From Allacma fusca (lineage: Eukaryota; Arthropoda; Collembola; Symphypleona; Sminthuridae), in assembly GCA_947179485.1 (NCBI GenBank), contig OX359247.1:54471131-54535130 (forward strand): DNA of 64,000 bases, in the 5' to 3' direction. Under the pieces are notes generated by a model. That model was not told the origin of the DNA. It saw only the letters and a program-made list of their open reading frames with translations, and searched no databases. Below, piece by piece: positions 59,769-64,000 of this stretch. The first letter of the stretch is position 1. The number at the start of each line of letters is the position of its first letter. Made by a program: the position numbers and the translations under genes.

Positions 59769-59957
59769 GGCCCGCAAGCTGGGTCGGGCCGTGTCAACTG
59801 AAACTCAGCGGGTTGCGGTCTGGCGCGGGACTAAAAAAGTACTGTCGGGTCGGGTCGGGCCGACGTTTTAGAGGTTGACTTTCGGGTCGGGCGGGTTCGG
59901 GTTACGTACTTGTGGGTAAGACTCGGGTTGGGTTGGGAAATGGCCTGCGGGCCACAC
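59769..59957. mobile_element. GC-rich hAT-like MITE or fragment at the unit 2 / unit 3 junction
   Basis: A short, sharply GC-rich insert with repeated GGGTCGGG and GGCCCGC words, like the subterminal arrays of the hAT elements in this window. Roughly inverted ends (GGCCCGCAAGC, GGCCCGCAGGCC). No clean target duplication could be read. Confidence 0.45.
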
Positions 59958-61104
59958 CTTTACCATCTGCCGTCTGCGGCAGGTAATCTTCATTCTAAAA
60001 ACAGATTTTACTTCTCTTTTTTGAACCTTGGGACTTCCAATTTAATCCACGTGAATGAAAAAAGGTCAGAAAATTTGCTACTAAACTTGTTACGAACAGG
60101 GGGAATCAAATATTTAATGAGTCACTCCATTTAATGCAAACGATTCGGTTGCCCAGTACACAAATTGGGTCTTTACTCTGATTCTTACCCGCAGGTCCAA
60201 CGGAGTTGTTTAACATATCAACCGTCTTAGCCATTATTATTACAATAGAGTTCCTTACAATTGACCGGGCCTAATCAGAGTGCAAGTTTTGTTTTTGTTC
60301 CAATTATCCAATCAAAGTATTGACATTCATTATATTTTCTCCATAACCATCAGTTATATCGTCGTTTGAGTGATGCAGACAATTTTTAGTAAAAAACAGT
60401 TCCTTATTGGGACAGTCGTGATGTGAGGCTCTATTAGAAGAACATTCTCTCTGTAGGATTAAGCATGGTCTAAATTTAACAAACGTTCATGTTTGACACT
60501 TCTGCTTGCTAGAGCATGTCATTATGAGAGTCACGCGTTTTGTTCCTTGTAGGAGTGCTTTTATAAAGTGAGTGAACTTTATATGCATGCATATGCTCAA
60601 TTCAGTTCATACATGTCGAGACTATAATGACATTATGGCTTCTTCAATGCTGATATTATTAAAACTAAACAAATTAAACTATGGAAATACAATTTAGCCC
60701 AGTAGATAAAAAATGTTATGCTAACAATAAGAAGTTGCATCTAGGTTAGTTTATTTTTACATGGCCTCAAAGAATTCATTAACTTAATGGAAAAAAATAA
60801 CTCAATCTTCCATGTTTACACAAGGTGTAAAAACGAATGAAAAGGGTATACTTGGACATGGACTTGATTTCTAAAACAACTAGCCTCATCAATATCTGAA
60901 CAGATGAAATATTTTAAAACGTTTTGGAACTGTTTTTTTTTGTTTTCCAATTATTCCTACAATTAGAACCAGCGCTAGTTCCTGGTATAGATTTGGGAGC
61001 AGCACCTTTTAAAATTAAAACTGGAAATCGAGTCCCTCTGTGGTTTTCATTTGTGCATTATTACCAGGGCAGCTAGGGGTGTCCACAAGTTCTATCCAAT
61101 CAAA
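59958..61104. other. Start of unit 3
   Basis: Matches unit 1 from about 25,680 and unit 2 from about 51,455, so unit 3 begins between the positions of genes A and B and never contained A. Further deletions relative to units 1 and 2 are present. Confidence 0.5.
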
Positions 61105-61310
61105 ATGCTGGAAAAGCAGTCCCTCACAATGCAAAAGCAAACTGATCAGCTGGATTTGGCAAAACATTTGCAAAAGTATCTTCATTTTGGTTATTTGGTG
61201 ATGTTGGCGTTTTTCAAAGGAAGAAATAGCCCTTGTGGTCGATTTCCATTTGTTTACCGAGGAGCAACATCCCAAGTAAGGGATTTCGAATATTTTTGAT
61301 AACCATGTAC

Positions 61311-61645
61311 TGTCGAGTCAAGCCAGGCTGATACTTTACCAATTAAGGACAGGTGTGTTACGCACGCCTCTCTTGCCTCCGATAGGCTTATGCTAGTTAC
61401 CATAGAGTGACTGTCAACCATCGTTTACTTGTCAACCATAGATTGACTCTGTATATGTAATGAGTGAGTGAACCATCGAGTTTCAATTTCGTAATCATGT
61501 TGCAAGATATTTACATTGCATATGCATACATTCTTTTATTTCGCGCTGAAACGCATGAAAAATTATCGGCCAATCGCAGGCAAGAGAGGCGTGCGTAACA
61601 CACCTGTCCTTAATTGGTAAAGTATCAGCCTGGCTTGACTCGACA
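61311..61645. mobile_element. MITE with 68-bp perfect inverted ends in intron 1 of B3
   Basis: Ends TGTCGAGTCAAGCCAGGCTG are identical and inverted over 68 bases. Compared with B1 and B2 (CATGTACAATTTT) the target duplication is either GTAC, or TA if the ends are read as CTGTCGAG. The superfamily is therefore undecided (a TA reading suggests Tc1/mariner). No ORF. The perfect ends suggest a recent insertion. Confidence 0.85.
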
Positions 61646-61935
61646 GTACAATTTTTGAAAGGTGTCAAATGTGAATTTTTGAATAGTGATAATTATGATG
61701 GTGCTTTTGATGCACGCAGTTTATGATGCTTACTGTTCAAATTTTGTGTTTCTGCAACCAGGCTTGGTGCTTGGTCTTCTACCACTTGATATTTGCAGCT
61801 TTACAAGGCACAATGATATAAATAAAACTATTCGTGTCACCATTACGCTTCCAACGATTGCTTATAATTCCGTTTTAATATTTATTCTTTGGAACAAAAA
61901 ATCCGACTAGCAAGCCATGCAATGTAATATGTAAC

Positions 61936-62365
61936 CAGGCATGTGTAACATCGTGTAGGTTTCCCATAAGCGACGTCCCGTGATGAGGACAAAAGTGTCC
62001 CCTCGGGCTATTTCTGAAATACTTTGTTTAAGGCCAAACTGACGACGCAAATGTGTTCAAAACCATACCAGGACCTTAAATAATATTTTTTGGGGCCATT
62101 CGGGTAACGGGATACCCGGGTTAGGTTAGCATGGTTAGATCACGAATACTGCCGTTTGTGTTGACCAATTTGGACCGGACAAAATGGAAATCCAGTTAAG
62201 GCTTCTAGCCAGTTGCTCTACTGCTAACACAAATACCCGGCGGGTATGGAAACCGGGTAATACAATACATTTTACATGTGCCGGGTGTTATAAAACCCGG
62301 GTGTAATGCCCGAATGTCATTGGCACGAAAATAGTCTAACCCCCAACAACCATTTAAACATATTT
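61936..62365. mobile_element. Partial CAGGCATG MITE, copy 3
   Basis: Starts CAGGCATGTGTAAC and follows the inside of the copies at 26202 and 51955 but lacks the right end. It lies in the B3 exon 2 to exon 4 gap, so it marks the deletion junction there. Confidence 0.55.
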
Positions 62366-63835
62366 CTGCAGCAAAAGTGACGAATTTCTGAATATTTATG
62401 ATCACCAGGTATTTGTTAAAATTTTGACGGATTTTGATAAATAGTACGTAAGTTTTATTAACTGTACTAGGTATAAACAACGTATAAAAACAAATTCGTC
62501 ATAAATTAATAAAATTATGTCAGAGTTGCCAATAGACTGTAGAGGAAAGGAAAGCCGAGATTTGTTTAGGGAAGCTTTCCCACCAATTGTTTTTGGAGTA
62601 AAACAAATCGAAAGGTTTTACTCATCAGGAAGTTTTTAATATATATGTTCCTGTATGAATAAGTTCCTGCTTGAGCTGCGCGGGAATATGTTTTAGCACC
62701 CTGTACATGCTAACAATTTATTCTCACATAATTAAACCGAGATTGATTGTAGGTGATTCACGGTATCAACGATAATTCTGACATATCGGACATGATCGAA
62801 GAAATTCATGGGCTCTTGATCTTCTGGTGTTGCTTCAGCTTCCTTACCTACTACTCTTCCATAATCAAAGAATTGTATCGAAATACACCGGGATCTCGAC
62901 CCCAGTTTTCAATCTATATTCTGACATTTAATTTAATCATGTGGATTTCGGTTGAAACCAATTCAAAAGTCATTTGAATAACGACCATACATATTTAGCG
63001 TCTTTAGTTAATGAACGATTTTAGATTCCTTCTAAAACTTCCTCATAATGAGTTTTAACCCAAAGAAACTTTTGCCCTATGGTTTTGTTAACACTAGAAA
63101 ATTCTCAAATCCAATAAATCAAAGGGTTTTTATAAAATGCAAAAATTATAATAATTGCAAACCGTTTATTTTAAATGAGAACATTTTTTTAAAACACCTC
63201 AGAGCTTTGTGACATTATTTATAGTGACCAGACCAACACTATATTACATCAAATAACATTGGGAGGTTTTGATATCAAAGGAAAAGCTTTCAAAATTACA
63301 TATGGACTTGTTGGAAGTTTAAGTTTTAAAATTACTAATTGTTTCCAAAATCTCTCAAAAATGATTGTCTGTAGTATGTGTAATGTTTTTTAGCTGGCGA
63401 GTTTGATCATTTCATATGCGGTAATTTTATCTCAAGTCTCACAAAGAATCATCAGAGGATTTCGGTAAAGGATTATCAGCCGGAAGTTCAAACTATAAGT
63501 GTGGGAACGTCCAAGTATGTACATTGTACAGACTTTGCAGATCCATGGTCCATGTGCAGTCGGCTTATATGTAGATGTACATACGTTAAGGATTTTTTAT
63601 CAAGTAATTCACTTCAATGGGATGCGGATGTATCATCATTGACAACTAGATAAATAATCATGTTGGAAATAATTACATAATTTTTGCAACAGCGTGTGGG
63701 TATTCATACCTAATAATCACCCGTAATTATGCATGAATTTATTCTGCTTTCGAGAAGGCCCATGCGCAAGGATTTATTTGATTATATTATAACCAAATCA
63801 CGCTATAAGAAATGACTATTACTATGACAGCAAAT

Positions 63836-64000
63836 TAGAGCTGGGCCCGGAAGTGGGTTTTTGGATTCGGGCTGGCCCAAACCCGGCCCGGCCGGGTTTT
63901 TGGCCGGGTCCGGGCTGTAAATACGAACTTACGTCGGGCTCCGACCGGGTTCGGGCTACACTAAAACAATGAAACCGGGTTAAGATCGGGCTTGGGCCTG
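63836..64000. mobile_element. Left end of another GC-rich hAT-like element (cut by window edge)
   Basis: Begins TAGAGCTGGGCCC, close to the hAT ends CAGAGCTGC seen elsewhere, and continues with GGCCCGG and CCGGGTTT arrays. Units 1 and 2 read straight through this place (AGCAAATTTGCATGG), so it is an insertion. Right end and target duplication lie outside the window. Confidence 0.6.

Larger units (their letters stand above)
61105..63447 (+). pseudogene. Gustatory-receptor-like gene B3, heavily decayed
   Basis: Exon 1 (61105-61275) is intact, one codon shorter than in B2. Exon 2 (from about 61,720) has an extra 8 bases (GCAGCTTT) that shift the frame and is cut after TCCGACTAG. Exon 3 is missing. 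Only the 3' end of exon 4 survives near 62,400. Exon 5 (about 62,753-62,970) is open, but its donor changed from GTAAAT to GTCATT. Exon 6 is truncated and its donor lost. In exon 7 the stop TGA reads AGA. It carries two inserted repeats. Clearly non-functional. Confidence 0.88.

Overview
The window looks like nuclear DNA of an arthropod, most likely a springtail or other early-branching hexapod. The genes are short, multi-exon and split by small GT-AG introns in AT-rich sequence. The chemoreceptors are of the arthropod gustatory-receptor type, the UDP-glycosyltransferases have the ER-membrane form, and the DNA transposon load is heavy. The springtail assignment is inferred from protein style only. 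There are no bacterial operons, no CRISPR array and no rRNA.

Layout. 1-3,260 (minus): one uninterrupted reading frame of at least 1,086 codons that runs off the left edge. It is preceded by a 2.6-kb leader full of degenerate repeated motifs and is possibly the first ORF of a large retroelement. 7.7-18.0 kb: two tandem UDP-glycosyltransferase genes (4 exons each, both apparently intact), with a hAT-type MITE, a pogo-like MITE and a hAT transposase fragment between or beside them. 20.6-63.5 kb: a tandemly amplified cassette. Its unit is roughly 10.5-11 kb without later insertions and holds a macin-type antimicrobial peptide gene (minus), chemoreceptor gene A (plus, 3 exons) and chemoreceptor gene B (plus, 7 exons). 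The order is macin1, A1, B1, macin2, A2, B2, macin3, B3. Intact: macin1, A1, A2, B2. Broken: B1 (one 1,000-bp transposon in exon 3), macin2 (two nonsense codons), macin3 (5' deletion), B3 (many lesions).

DNA transposons explain the length difference between units. Unit 2 alone carries a 4.2-kb autonomous-type hAT element, a 4.6-kb CACTA/EnSpm-like element with a Tnp2-type transposase and a DUF4806 companion gene, a 1.2-kb Harbinger-like MITE and a 1.0-kb hAT MITE. For most of them the sister unit gives the empty site, so ends and target-site duplications can be read directly.

Working together: the UGTs would act in detoxification or conjugation at the ER, the A and B receptors in chemosensation, and the macin as a secreted cysteine-rich defence peptide. 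The physical linkage of macin and receptors is observed. Any functional link between them is not shown by the sequence.
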